Positions 17,476 to 25,129 of a DNA stretch of 57,629 bases are shown here, piece after piece. The stretch is from Anaerofustis sp. (GTDB lineage Bacteria > Bacillota > Clostridia > Eubacteriales > Anaerofustaceae). Under the pieces are notes generated by a model. It saw only the letters and a program-made list of their open reading frames with translations. It was not told the origin of the DNA and searched no databases. Location of the stretch: NCBI RefSeq assembly GCF_019420015.1, contig NZ_JAHZIA010000001.1, positions 1 to 57,629 of the forward strand, read 5' to 3'. Each line of letters begins with the position of its first letter. The stretch's first letter is position 1. The position numbers and the translations under genes were made by a program.

Positions 17476-18039
17476 TTATTTTATTAAATTTTCGCTTGAA
17501 GACGATACTCCTATAGCCCCGCTTTTTATACATGCAATAACTTCTTCTTTTGTCTCTATCATTCCTCCCGATATGACAGGGATATTTATTTTTTCTTTGA
17601 TAAGTTTTATTGCTTTTGGAGCAATCCCGGGAAGGATTTCCACCAAATCGGGTTTTACTTCTTTTATCAGCTTTGAAGAAGATGCTATTGTAGGTGAGTC
17701 GATTACAAAAACTCTTAAAATACTTATCAGATCAAGAGACTTTGCCTTGTTTATTATAGATTTTTTTGTTGTTAATATTCCGTCCGGTTTTGTAAGTTTA
17801 TAAATATATTCAAGTGCCAGCGGAGAAGATGAAAACCCGGGTATCAAGTCTACGTGTATAAAAACAAGCTTGCCTGATTTTTTTATTTTTTTTACCTGTT
17901 CAATAAGATGGTTCATGTCTATATGTATTATAAATATTGCTTCTGCCCGACTTTTTACCGCTCTGTCGACTTCTTCTTCGTTTCTTACGGAAGCTATTAT
18001 TGGATTTTTCTTAAGTGCATCAAAAAAAACTGTGTTCAT
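17476..18039 (-). CDS. glpP: Glycerol-3-phosphate responsive antiterminator GlpP
   Basis: A 187-residue protein of the GlpP family, which binds glycerol-3-phosphate and prevents termination in glycerol-uptake leader RNAs. Conserved pieces: NPIIASVRNEEE at the N-terminus, FIHVDLIPGFSSS, DGILTTKKS, the DSPTIASSSKL segment and PVISGGMIETKEEV. No glpF, glpK or glpD gene lies in the window, so its targets must be elsewhere. It is close to cls, a phosphatidylglycerol-using enzyme, but a direct link is not shown. Confidence 0.9.
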   Translation of the reverse strand: MNTVFFDALKKNPIIASVRNEEEVDRAVKSRAEAIFIIHIDMNHLIEQVKKIKKSGKLVFIHVDLIPGFSSSPLALEYIYKLTKPDGILTTKKSIINKAKSLDLISILRVFVIDSPTIASSSKLIKEVKPDLVEILPGIAPKAIKLIKEKINIPVISGGMIETKEEVIACIKSGAIGVSSSSENLIK

Positions 18040-18210
18040 ATATTACTCCTTTGTTAAATGCTCGATATATTATATCATTATACGAAGAAAAAATAAACCT
18101 AATATATTTATGCAAGTAAAAAGTAATTTTTCAAAGTCTTATTTCAAATCCTTTTATTTATAATATTGGCTATCGAAATATATTATTTTTACATTATCTA
18201 AAATTGTCAA

Positions 18211-18363
18211 TTAATCTATACTTTTTGTAACATTATAAAACAATTAATATCCATATAGATCATGTAACGTGATTAAATAGAAATACAATAAAATATTTTA
18301 TAGAAGTAAATATATTGTAATATAAAACATTATACCATGAGAGTTACAAAAAGTATAGATTAA
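18211..18363. mobile_element. MITE-like element with perfect 21-bp terminal inverted repeats
   Basis: Positions 18211-18231 and 18343-18363 are exact inverted copies of each other (outer end TTAATCTATAC). They enclose 111 bases of AT-rich, non-coding DNA, 153 bases in all. Both ends carry TTAA/TA, so a TA target duplication is possible. Size and structure fit a miniature inverted-repeat element. It sits in the 380-base gap between glpP and the SHOCT gene, about 60 bases before the latter. A pair of operators or a hairpin RNA are alternatives. Confidence 0.55.
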
Positions 18364-18421
18364 TGGGGATACAATAAATAGGACCACATATATAGTATTT
18401 TAATAAAACAGGAGGAAGATT

Positions 18422-19177
18422 ATGAAGGAAAAATTAAAAAAAACAATGAATGACTTAACTCAAAATGTAAAAGATGGAATAAAAAAAGAACTATCTATTG
18501 ATGAACAATCTATAGCTGAAAAAAATAATCCTAATATAAAAACTTATGGAGTTATAACCATAGACGAAGAAAATAATCGTTTTAAAATTAAAGGAGCAGT
18601 AAAAGGAAAAATAGCTGACACTAAAGGGAAAAAAGTTTTAAAAGCTACTGTGGCTTTAGCTACCGGCGGTACCTCATTACTTATACCTGATGGAAAAACA
18701 AAAGTTGGAACTGATATTTGGTATGATTTTGCAGATTTATTAACATATGAATTAATTGAGGACAATGGCGTTGTAAGTTCCGGAGGAGTTGCCAGTGCTG
18801 TTATCGGAGGTTTAGCCTTTGGTGGAGATGGTGCTATTATAGGTGGATTGACAGGTAAAAAAAAGTCTAAAAAAATGGTGGAAAATATTATTGTCAGAAT
18901 AACTTTAAATGATAATGATAATCCTATGGTATTAGTTCCATTTATAAAAAAACCAGTAAAAACAAAAAGTTCTGATTATAGAAAAGCATTAGAAGATTCA
19001 AGGGCATTAATTTCAAGATTAGAAATTATAGCAAAAAAAGTTGATAATGAACCCAATATACAACAATCAAATAATAATCAATTAGAGCAATTAAAACAAT
19101 TAAAAGAACTGTTGGATATGGGGGCAATTACGGAAGAAGAATTTGAAGCAAAGAAAAAAGATTTGCTTGGATTATAA
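18422..19177 (+). CDS. SHOCT-domain protein of unknown function
   Basis: A 251-residue protein with no recognised enzyme motif. The last 30 residues or so (EQLKQLKELLDMGAITEEEFEAKKKDLL) are a clear SHOCT domain, a short C-terminal oligomerisation-type module. The middle contains two Gly/Ala-rich stretches (TVALATGGTSLLIP and SGGVASAVIGGLAFGGDGAIIGGLTG) that could be membrane-associated. The N-terminus is lysine-rich and helical. GGAGGAAG precedes the ATG. Its codons are more AT-rich than those of neighbours, and it stands alone between the MITE-like element and a terminator, which hints at recent acquisition. Confidence 0.75.
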   Translation: MKEKLKKTMNDLTQNVKDGIKKELSIDEQSIAEKNNPNIKTYGVITIDEENNRFKIKGAVKGKIADTKGKKVLKATVALATGGTSLLIPDGKTKVGTDIWYDFADLLTYELIEDNGVVSSGGVASAVIGGLAFGGDGAIIGGLTGKKKSKKMVENIIVRITLNDNDNPMVLVPFIKKPVKTKSSDYRKALEDSRALISRLEIIAKKVDNEPNIQQSNNNQLEQLKQLKELLDMGAITEEEFEAKKKDLLGL

Positions 19178-19204
19178 AAAGAGAGAGTGATCTCTCTTTT
19201 TTTG
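19178..19204 (+). terminator. Intrinsic terminator after the SHOCT gene
   Basis: AAAGAGAGA, a GTGA loop and TCTCTCTTT are followed by a T run, starting at the base after the stop codon. Confidence 0.9.
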
Positions 19205-19323
19205 TAAATTTTATCTTTATATTACAAATAAATGTATTTTTAATTAAAAAGATTAAGAATCTATTAAATTTATTCAATAGATTGTAAAACTGTGTTAAAA
19301 TACATAGATGTAAGGAGATATAT

Positions 19324-19503
19324 ATGGAAAAAGTTTGTCCAAAATGTAAAAGCAGAAATATCGAAGAAATGATGTACGGACTGATGTATTTTGAGGCATG
19401 TGAAGACAGAGGCTTAAGTGAAAGTTTTTACGGAGGGTGCTGTGAGGATGATAAAACAAGACCCGACTACATTTGTCTTAACTGCGGATATGAATGGAAA
19501 TAA
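19324..19503 (+). CDS. Small zinc-ribbon protein (59 residues)
   Basis: An ATG at 19324 with AAGGAG seven bases upstream opens a 59-codon frame ending at the TAA 19501-19503. The product begins MEKVCPKCKSRN and ends YICLNCGYEWK, so two CxxC knuckles can bind one zinc. A middle GGCCEDDKT adds two more cysteines. The function is unknown. Such small ribbons occur as RNA- or protein-binding accessory proteins. It lies 25 bases before the (p)ppGpp synthetase gene and is likely in the same transcript. Confidence 0.75.
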   Translation: MEKVCPKCKSRNIEEMMYGLMYFEACEDRGLSESFYGGCCEDDKTRPDYICLNCGYEWK

Positions 19504-19528
19504 ACTTACATATTAAAAGGAATTTACA

Positions 19529-20221
19529 ATGAATATGGAAAAAGATCTCAACAGGACATTTATAAGTACGGTAAATGTTCCGAGTGATACAAAAAATTAT
19601 TTTCTGGAGCAATCCGGAGAATATAAAGAAGCCATGATGATGTACAGCTGTGCAATTAAAGAGGTAAAAACCAAACTTGAAGTTTTAAACGAAGAATTGG
19701 CTATAAAGCGTATTAACAGTCCTATAGAGTTTATAAAATCAAGATTGAAAAAACCTGAGAGTATAGCTAAGAAGCTTGAAAAAGAAGGGTATGAAGTATC
19801 AATTCAGTCTGCGATGGATCACTTAAACGATATAGCAGGGATAAGAATAGTATGTTCTTTTATAGATGATATTTATGCTCTTGCGAAGATGGTTGCCAAA
19901 CAGGATGACATAACCGTTATAAAAGTTAAAGACTATATAAAAGAACCGAAAGAGAACGGATACAGAAGTTATCATATGATAGTTGAGATTCCTGTGTTTT
20001 TTTCTGACAGAAAACAAAATCTAAGGGTTGAAATTCAAATAAGAACAATTGCAATGGACTTTTGGGCAAGTTTGGAACATCAACTTAAATACAAGAAAAA
20101 TGTTGTCGATGAGGAAAAAATAATGAGTGAATTAAAGGAATGTGCAACGTTGATTTCTTATACTGATGTAAAAATGCAGGAAATCAAAGAAAAAATACAT
20201 TCAAAAGATGAAGAGTTATAA
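19529..20221 (+). CDS. Small alarmone synthetase (RelQ/YjbM-like GTP pyrophosphokinase)
   Basis: Cytosolic (p)ppGpp synthetase of 230 residues containing only the synthetase domain, with no hydrolase, TGS or ACT domains. Family motifs: SRLKKPESIAKKLEK, LNDIAGIRIVCSFIDDIYAL (metal/ATP site), KDYIKEPKENGYRSYHMIVEIP (GTP site) and VEIQIRTIAMDFWASLEHQL. It makes alarmone from ATP and GTP or GDP, likely in response to transcriptional rather than ribosomal cues. The ATG at 19529 has AAAGGAA upstream. The 59-residue zinc ribbon precedes it. Confidence 0.9.
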   Translation: MNMEKDLNRTFISTVNVPSDTKNYFLEQSGEYKEAMMMYSCAIKEVKTKLEVLNEELAIKRINSPIEFIKSRLKKPESIAKKLEKEGYEVSIQSAMDHLNDIAGIRIVCSFIDDIYALAKMVAKQDDITVIKVKDYIKEPKENGYRSYHMIVEIPVFFSDRKQNLRVEIQIRTIAMDFWASLEHQLKYKKNVVDEEKIMSELKECATLISYTDVKMQEIKEKIHSKDEEL

Positions 20222-20258
20222 GATGTTTAAATACATTTTTTTAATAATATTTATTATA

Positions 20259-20287
20259 TTGACATAAAATTTAAGTTATGATAGCAT
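20259..20287 (+). promoter_or_regulatory. Promoter of the TPP riboswitch / thi operon
   Basis: TTGACA (20259-20264), 17-base spacer and an extended -10 TGATAGCAT (20279-20287), about 25 bases before the riboswitch. Confidence 0.65.
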
Positions 20288-20307
20288 AAAGATACAATAT
20301 AATATAT

Positions 20308-20393
20308 TCGGGGGAGCTTTTTGCTGAGAGGAAATACAATATTTCGACCCTTTAACCTGATTTGGGTAATGCCAACGTAGGAACTGAAGTAAT
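20308..20393 (+). ncRNA. TPP riboswitch (THI element)
   Basis: The conserved cores are all present in order: GGGGGAGC, TTGCTGAGAGG, ACCCTTTAACCTGATTTGGG and TAATGCCAACGTAGGAACT. An intrinsic terminator follows at 20405, and the thiM-thiE-thiD operon lies downstream. Thiamin pyrophosphate would favour termination and lower expression of the salvage genes. Confidence 0.96.
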
Positions 20394-20404
20394 TTAAGTA
20401 TATT

Positions 20405-20437
20405 AACGAGAATCCAAATAGGTTCTCGTTTTTTTAT
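20405..20437 (+). terminator. Terminator of the TPP riboswitch
   Basis: AACGAGAA (20405-20412) pairs with TTCTCGTT (20423-20430), extended by an inner CC/GG, followed by a T run. It is the expression platform. Confidence 0.88.
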
Positions 20438-20511
20438 TAATATAAAAAAATATTTGACAAATTTATTAAGTTTGGTATTTATTATATGATTAATTATAGG
20501 AGGATTAAATA

Positions 20512-21336
20512 ATGTTAAAAGACATGCTTAAAAACGTACGGGAACAGGCACCTTTGATTCATAATATAACAAATTACGTTACCGTTAATGATTGTGCAAA
20601 TATACTATTGGCTTTGGGAGCTTCTCCAATAATGTCGGATGACAAGGAAGAGGTGGAAGAGATTACAAGTATTTGTTCCGGTCTTAATATTAACATCGGT
20701 ACATTAAATCAAAATACAATTCCTTCGATGTTTTTGGCAGGAAAAAGAGCAAATGAACTTTCTCATCCTGTTATCCTTGATCCGGTAGGGGTAGGGGCTT
20801 CAAAGCTTCGAACAGATACCGCAAAGGAATTATTGAAAAACATCAATTTCACGGCCGTAAAAGGTAATATTTCAGAGATAAAGACTTTGGCTATCGGCAA
20901 AGGAACAACAAAAGGTGTTGATGCAGATATCAGTGATAAAGTGGATGAAACAAATTTAAATGAAGTTATCGATTTTCTAGAAGATTTTTCGAGGGAAATT
21001 GAAGCAATAGTAATTGTCACAGGTCAGATAGATATAGTAACAGATGGTAAAAAAAGTTATATCATAAGAAACGGACACAGTGTGATGTCATCCATTACGG
21101 GTACCGGGTGTATGCTTTCGGCAATCACTTGTGCTTATTTGGCTGCAAATAAAGATAATATGCTGGAAGCTTGTCTTGCAAGTGTTTGTACTATGGGATA
21201 TGCAGGGCAGATGGCGTATAAAAAGATGAAAGAAACAGGAGGAGGCAATGCTTCCTTTAGGAATTATCTTATAGATTGTATTTTTAATTTGAATTCTACG
21301 GAACTTGAAAAAGGAGCCAAATATGAATGTAGATAA
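20512..21336 (+). CDS. thiM: Hydroxyethylthiazole kinase ThiM
   Basis: Phosphorylates 4-methyl-5-(2-hydroxyethyl)thiazole in thiamin salvage, 274 residues. Conserved segments: PLIHNITNYVTVNDCANILLALGASPIMSDD near the N-terminus, LDPVGVGASKLRT, VKGNISEIKTL and the C-terminal STGTGCMLSA-type motif (SITGTGCMLSAITCAYLA). AGGAGG precedes the ATG. It is the first gene of thiM-thiE-thiD and overlaps thiE by 14 bases. Confidence 0.95.
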   Translation: MLKDMLKNVREQAPLIHNITNYVTVNDCANILLALGASPIMSDDKEEVEEITSICSGLNINIGTLNQNTIPSMFLAGKRANELSHPVILDPVGVGASKLRTDTAKELLKNINFTAVKGNISEIKTLAIGKGTTKGVDADISDKVDETNLNEVIDFLEDFSREIEAIVIVTGQIDIVTDGKKSYIIRNGHSVMSSITGTGCMLSAITCAYLAANKDNMLEACLASVCTMGYAGQMAYKKMKETGGGNASFRNYLIDCIFNLNSTELEKGAKYECR

Positions 21337-21970
21337 AAATGATATGCTTTTGTATGCGGTTACGGACAGAGCATGGAGTGATGAAGAAAGTTTGTATGAA
21401 CAGGTGAAAAAAGCCATAAAAGGCGGGATTACTTTTTTACAATTAAGGGAAAAAGATTTGAATGATGAAGACTTTTTTAAAGAAGCCGTAGAAATAAAAA
21501 AGCTGGCAAAGGAAAATAACATTCCTTTTATAATAAACGATAACGTAGATATAATGCTAAAAGCGGATGCTGACGGAGTTCATGTGGGTCAAAGTGATAT
21601 GAAAGCCGAAAATGTAAGAGAGTTAATAGGAAAAGATAAAATACTCGGTGTTTCTGTACATAATTTGGAAGAAGCAAAGCTTGCAGAAGAAAAGGGCGCG
21701 GATTATTTGGGGATAGGTGCGGTTTTTTCTACATCTACAAAACTTGACGCAAATGATGTTTCTTTTGAAACGTTAAAAGAAATTTGTGATAATGTAAGCA
21801 TTCCGACGGTTGCAATCGGAGGAATAAATAAAGGTAATATACTAAAATTAAAAAACAGCGGAGTAGACGGAGCTGCTGTGGTATCTGCCATATTTGCGAG
21901 TAAAAATATAGAGAAAGATACAAAGGAGCTTCTCAATTTATCCAAAGAAATGGTAAAGGGAGATTATTGA
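21323..21970 (+). CDS. thiE: Thiamine phosphate synthase ThiE
   Basis: Couples hydroxymethylpyrimidine pyrophosphate with thiazole phosphate to give thiamin phosphate, 215 residues, TIM barrel. Visible motifs: LYAVTDRAW, ITFLQLREKDLND, IPFIINDNVDIMLKADADGVHVGQSD, a GAVFSTSTK phosphate-binding loop and VAIGGIN. The ATG at 21323 has AAAAGGAG seven bases upstream. It lies between thiM (14-base overlap) and thiD, under the TPP riboswitch. Confidence 0.95.
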   Translation: MNVDKNDMLLYAVTDRAWSDEESLYEQVKKAIKGGITFLQLREKDLNDEDFFKEAVEIKKLAKENNIPFIINDNVDIMLKADADGVHVGQSDMKAENVRELIGKDKILGVSVHNLEEAKLAEEKGADYLGIGAVFSTSTKLDANDVSFETLKEICDNVSIPTVAIGGINKGNILKLKNSGVDGAAVVSAIFASKNIEKDTKELLNLSKEMVKGDY

Positions 21971-21971
21971 T

Positions 21972-22751
21972 ATGAAAAAAGTTTTAACTATTGCGGGCTC
22001 TGACTCCAGCGGAGGCGCCGGCATTCAGGCTGATATAAAAACAATAACAGCGCATAAATTATATGCAATGAGTGCTATAACAGCTCTTACCGCACAAAAC
22101 ACAACCGGTGTATACGGAGTTATGGATGCATCAGGTGATTTTGTAAAAAAACAGCTGGACTGTATATTTACAGATATAGTACCCGATGCAGTTAAAATAG
22201 GTATGGTTTCAAGCCTTGATATAATTGATGCAATTGCAAGCAAACTTAAAGAGTACAAAGCTTCAAATATTGTTGTAGATCCTGTTATGGTTTCAACAAG
22301 CGGAAGCAGTCTTATAAGCGATGAAGCAAAAGATGCATTGACAGAAAAATTATTGCCACTGGGAAGTATTATAACGCCGAATATTCCGGAAGCGGAAGTA
22401 CTATCTGGTGTGAAAATAACTGACGAAGATTCTATGATAACTGCCGCAAAAACAATATCATATAAAATACCTGGAGCAGTACTTATCAAAGGAGGTCATT
22501 ATGATGACAATGCAAATGATTTGCTTTATGACAATGATGATATCTTTTGGTTTAAAGGAGAGAGAATAGATACAAATAATACTCACGGAACCGGATGTAC
22601 TCTTTCGTCTGCCATAGCCTGCAATCTTGCCATGGGTTTTTCAAAAGCCGAAAGCATAAAAAATGCAAAAGATTATATTACCGGAGCGTTAAAAGACGGA
22701 CTCGATTTTGGAAAGGGATGCGGACCTTTGAATCATATGTATGATTTGTAA
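21972..22751 (+). CDS. thiD: Hydroxymethylpyrimidine/phosphomethylpyrimidine kinase ThiD
   Basis: Bifunctional kinase that phosphorylates HMP and HMP-phosphate, 259 residues, ribokinase fold. It starts MKKVLTIAGSDSSGGAGIQAD, the substrate-binding signature. VVDPVMVSTSG and the ATP-site/catalytic NTHGTGCTLSSAIA follow. It begins one base after the thiE stop. No thiC, thiG or other de novo genes are nearby, so the locus is a salvage operon. Confidence 0.95.
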   Translation: MKKVLTIAGSDSSGGAGIQADIKTITAHKLYAMSAITALTAQNTTGVYGVMDASGDFVKKQLDCIFTDIVPDAVKIGMVSSLDIIDAIASKLKEYKASNIVVDPVMVSTSGSSLISDEAKDALTEKLLPLGSIITPNIPEAEVLSGVKITDEDSMITAAKTISYKIPGAVLIKGGHYDDNANDLLYDNDDIFWFKGERIDTNNTHGTGCTLSSAIACNLAMGFSKAESIKNAKDYITGALKDGLDFGKGCGPLNHMYDL

Positions 22752-22768
22752 AATATATTTTGATTTGT

Positions 22769-22790
22769 AAGAGGAGAAATCCTCTTTTTT
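22769..22790 (+). terminator. Intrinsic terminator after thiD
   Basis: AAGAGGA, GAAA loop, TCCTCTT and a T run close the thi operon. Confidence 0.88.
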
Positions 22791-23030
22791 TAATATTTGA
22801 CTCAACAATATGGTGTAAAATAATAGTAAAATTTTTTATTTTATGTTTTTTTGTATATGTATTTGACAAAGAAAATGTTAATATAGGTTAAAAGTAACTT
22901 CATAATATAACCGTAATCAGAATTACTCTTTAAAATACACAGAAACTACAGATAATTAACCGTTATTTTAAAGTGAGATTTTATAAAAAATATGTTGTTT
23001 ACTTTGCTACAAAATTTTGAGGTTTGTAAA

Positions 23031-23771
23031 TTGAAAGTAATAATATCACCGGCAAAAAAAATGAGAGTTGTTTTTGATGAGAATAAAACTCTTTCTGTTC
23101 CCGTTTTTTATAAGGAAGCAGAATTCTTGGCAAAGAAAATAAAGAAACTATCTTTGGATGAAATAGAAACCATAATGAAAGTTAATCCTAAAATAGCAAT
23201 GGATACTTTTATATATTATAACGATTTTTTTGATTTTAAGCATGAAATACCTGCAATTCTTTCTTACTGCGGTCTTCAGTATACTCATATAAAAGCGGAA
23301 GAATTCAAAGACTCCGATTTTTCTTTTATTAATGACACAGTGAGAATTTTAAGCGGGCTTTACGGAATTTTAAAACCTTATGACGGCATTTGTCCTTACA
23401 GGCTTGAAATGCAGTGTAAACTTGATATTAACGGTAAAAATTTATATAAATATTGGTCAGATAAGATATATAAAGAACTTTATAAAGAGGACGATATTGT
23501 TATAAATTTAGCGTCTAATGAATATGCAAAAGTAATAAAACCTTATTTAAAAGATAAAAATAAATTTATAACCGTTGATTTTAAAACAGTTCGTAAGGGA
23601 AAAATCAGAACTATCGCAACCGAGGCAAAAGCACTGAGAGGAGAAATGGTTAAGTATATTGTAAAAAACAATATAGATAAAGCACAGGATTTAAAGGATT
23701 TTGTATATGAAGGATATAAATATATAAAAGAAAATTCATATGATAATAATTTTATATTTATGAAAGTATAA
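23031..23771 (+). CDS. yaaA: Peroxide stress protein YaaA (DUF328)
   Basis: A 246-residue protein of the YaaA/UPF0246 family, which in E. coli limits free iron and DNA damage under peroxide stress. Family features: KVIISPAKKM at the N-terminus, VNPKIAMDTFIYYND, RILSGLYGILKPYDGICPYRLEM and a C-terminal KALRGEMVKYIV. The frame opens upstream at 22992, but the TTG at 23031 with TGAGG eight bases upstream gives the family N-terminus, so TTG is taken as start. A peroxiredoxin gene follows 15 bases later, which fits a shared oxidative-stress role. Confidence 0.9.
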   Translation: MKVIISPAKKMRVVFDENKTLSVPVFYKEAEFLAKKIKKLSLDEIETIMKVNPKIAMDTFIYYNDFFDFKHEIPAILSYCGLQYTHIKAEEFKDSDFSFINDTVRILSGLYGILKPYDGICPYRLEMQCKLDINGKNLYKYWSDKIYKELYKEDDIVINLASNEYAKVIKPYLKDKNKFITVDFKTVRKGKIRTIATEAKALRGEMVKYIVKNNIDKAQDLKDFVYEGYKYIKENSYDNNFIFMKV

Positions 23772-23786
23772 GGAGGAAAAGAAAAT

Positions 23787-24260
23787 ATGTTGGAAACAGG
23801 AGTAAAAGCACCGGATTTTAATTTAAAAGATAAAGACGGAAACACGGTTTCTTTGGAAGATTTTAAAGGAAAGAAGGTAGTATTGTATTTTTATCCGAGA
23901 GATAATACACCGGGATGTACAAAGCAAGCATGCAATTTTAGGGATAATTATGATAAATACAAAGAAAATGATATTGTGGTAATTGGCATAAGCAAGGACA
24001 GTGAAAAGTCACACAGTAATTTTATAAATAAGCACGATTTGCCTTTTATTTTATTATCTGATCCTGATCTTGAAGCCATAAAAGCCTATGATGTATGGAA
24101 AGAAAAAAATATGTACGGAAAGAAGAGCATGGGAGTGGTAAGAACCACATATGTTATCGATGAATCGAGCAATATCGAAAAAGCTTACGGAAAAGTAAAA
24201 GCGGCTACGAATGCGGAAGATGTTCTTGTGGATTTAGGAATATTTGAAAAAGGACTTTAA
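23787..24260 (+). CDS. bcp: Thioredoxin-dependent thiol peroxidase (Bcp/PrxQ peroxiredoxin)
   Basis: Cytosolic peroxiredoxin of 157 residues that reduces hydrogen peroxide and organic hydroperoxides. The motif PRDNTPGCTKQACNF holds the peroxidatic Cys44 and the resolving Cys49 five residues later, as in the atypical two-Cys PrxQ group. GVKAPDFNLKDKDG opens the fold and GVVRTTYVID is in the usual place. It has AGGAGG upstream, lies 15 bases after yaaA and overlaps the end of the convergent MerR gene by four bases. Confidence 0.94.
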   Translation: MLETGVKAPDFNLKDKDGNTVSLEDFKGKKVVLYFYPRDNTPGCTKQACNFRDNYDKYKENDIVVIGISKDSEKSHSNFINKHDLPFILLSDPDLEAIKAYDVWKEKNMYGKKSMGVVRTTYVIDESSNIEKAYGKVKAATNAEDVLVDLGIFEKGL

Positions 24261-25021
24261 ATGTCCTTTTTCTTTTCTATTTCCATGTAAGCTTCGTAAT
24301 AATCATATTTTCCTTTTTCGTAATCCGTTAAAAGATATCTGGCTATTGTTTTCCCGGTATCAAAACCCATCTTATTTAATTCATTTTGGTGTTTTTTGAT
24401 ATCTGTTGTTAATTTATAATAGTCTTGTTTTAAAAGAAATCTTGCATATTGTTTTTTTCCGTCACCGTCGTTTTCCCATAATACGGTGTCTTTTTCTTTT
24501 ATGCTTTTTGTTATAAATCCGTAATTAAAATTTTTAGAGTTGTTATCTATAAAATATACAAAGTGTCCAGGATGAGATGTATATTTTTCCAGTATTTCCT
24601 TATTGGTAAACTCAAATTCCACAACATAATTTACATTTTCTATTTTATTCTTTATTTGATAGGGACTGTTCTTGATTTCGTTAAAAATATCAATTTGCTC
24701 CAGCCTATCATCGATCATGCGTATTGTTTCTTTTAAATTTTTTATTTCTTTTTGAATGTTTTTTTTATTGTTTCTAAATACATTTCCTATTTCATATAGA
24801 TTTTGGGTTTCTATTTTTTTTAGTTCCTTTATGGAAATGTTTAATTTTCTGTAAAAAAATATATCTAAAATTTCAAATATCGAAGAAACCGAAAATTCTC
24901 TGTATTCATTAACGGCATTTCTTTTCAGATTGATTATCCCTTCTTTTTCCCAGTATCTGAGTGTCGATTTGGGGATGTTAAGTATCTTTGATATTGTTCC
25001 TATATTGTAAGTTTCTTTCAT
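24257..25021 (-). CDS. MerR family transcriptional regulator
   Basis: A 254-residue activator/repressor. The N-terminal MerR winged helix is YNIGTISKILNIPKSTLRYWEKEGII. A coiled coil follows at about residues 75-115. A larger C-terminal domain (about 125-254) has the shape of a GyrI-like effector-binding domain of multidrug-sensing regulators. It is transcribed away from the MATE gene at 25130, and the intergenic region holds a 19-bp-spacer promoter with a dyad, the standard MerR target. The regulator most likely controls that exporter in response to a toxic compound. Confidence 0.9.
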   Translation of the reverse strand: MKETYNIGTISKILNIPKSTLRYWEKEGIINLKRNAVNEYREFSVSSIFEILDIFFYRKLNISIKELKKIETQNLYEIGNVFRNNKKNIQKEIKNLKETIRMIDDRLEQIDIFNEIKNSPYQIKNKIENVNYVVEFEFTNKEILEKYTSHPGHFVYFIDNNSKNFNYGFITKSIKEKDTVLWENDGDGKKQYARFLLKQDYYKLTTDIKKHQNELNKMGFDTGKTIARYLLTDYEKGKYDYYEAYMEIEKKKDI

Positions 25022-25057
25022 TTTTTCACCTCTTTTATTATTATATTAAAATTACCC

Positions 25058-25088
25058 TTGACATTCAAGTTACTTTAAGGTTTATAAT
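25058..25088 (+). promoter_or_regulatory. MerR-type promoter with 19-bp spacer, upstream of MATE exporter
   Basis: TTGACA (25058-25063) and TATAAT (25083-25088) are 19 bases apart, not 17. The spacer holds the dyad TTCAAGT-T-ACTTTAA (25064-25078). Overlong spacers with a central dyad are the hallmark of MerR-activated promoters. Confidence 0.85.
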
Positions 25089-25129
25089 GTAAAAGGTATT
25101 AAGATAGCATTAAGATAAAGGAGGATAAA

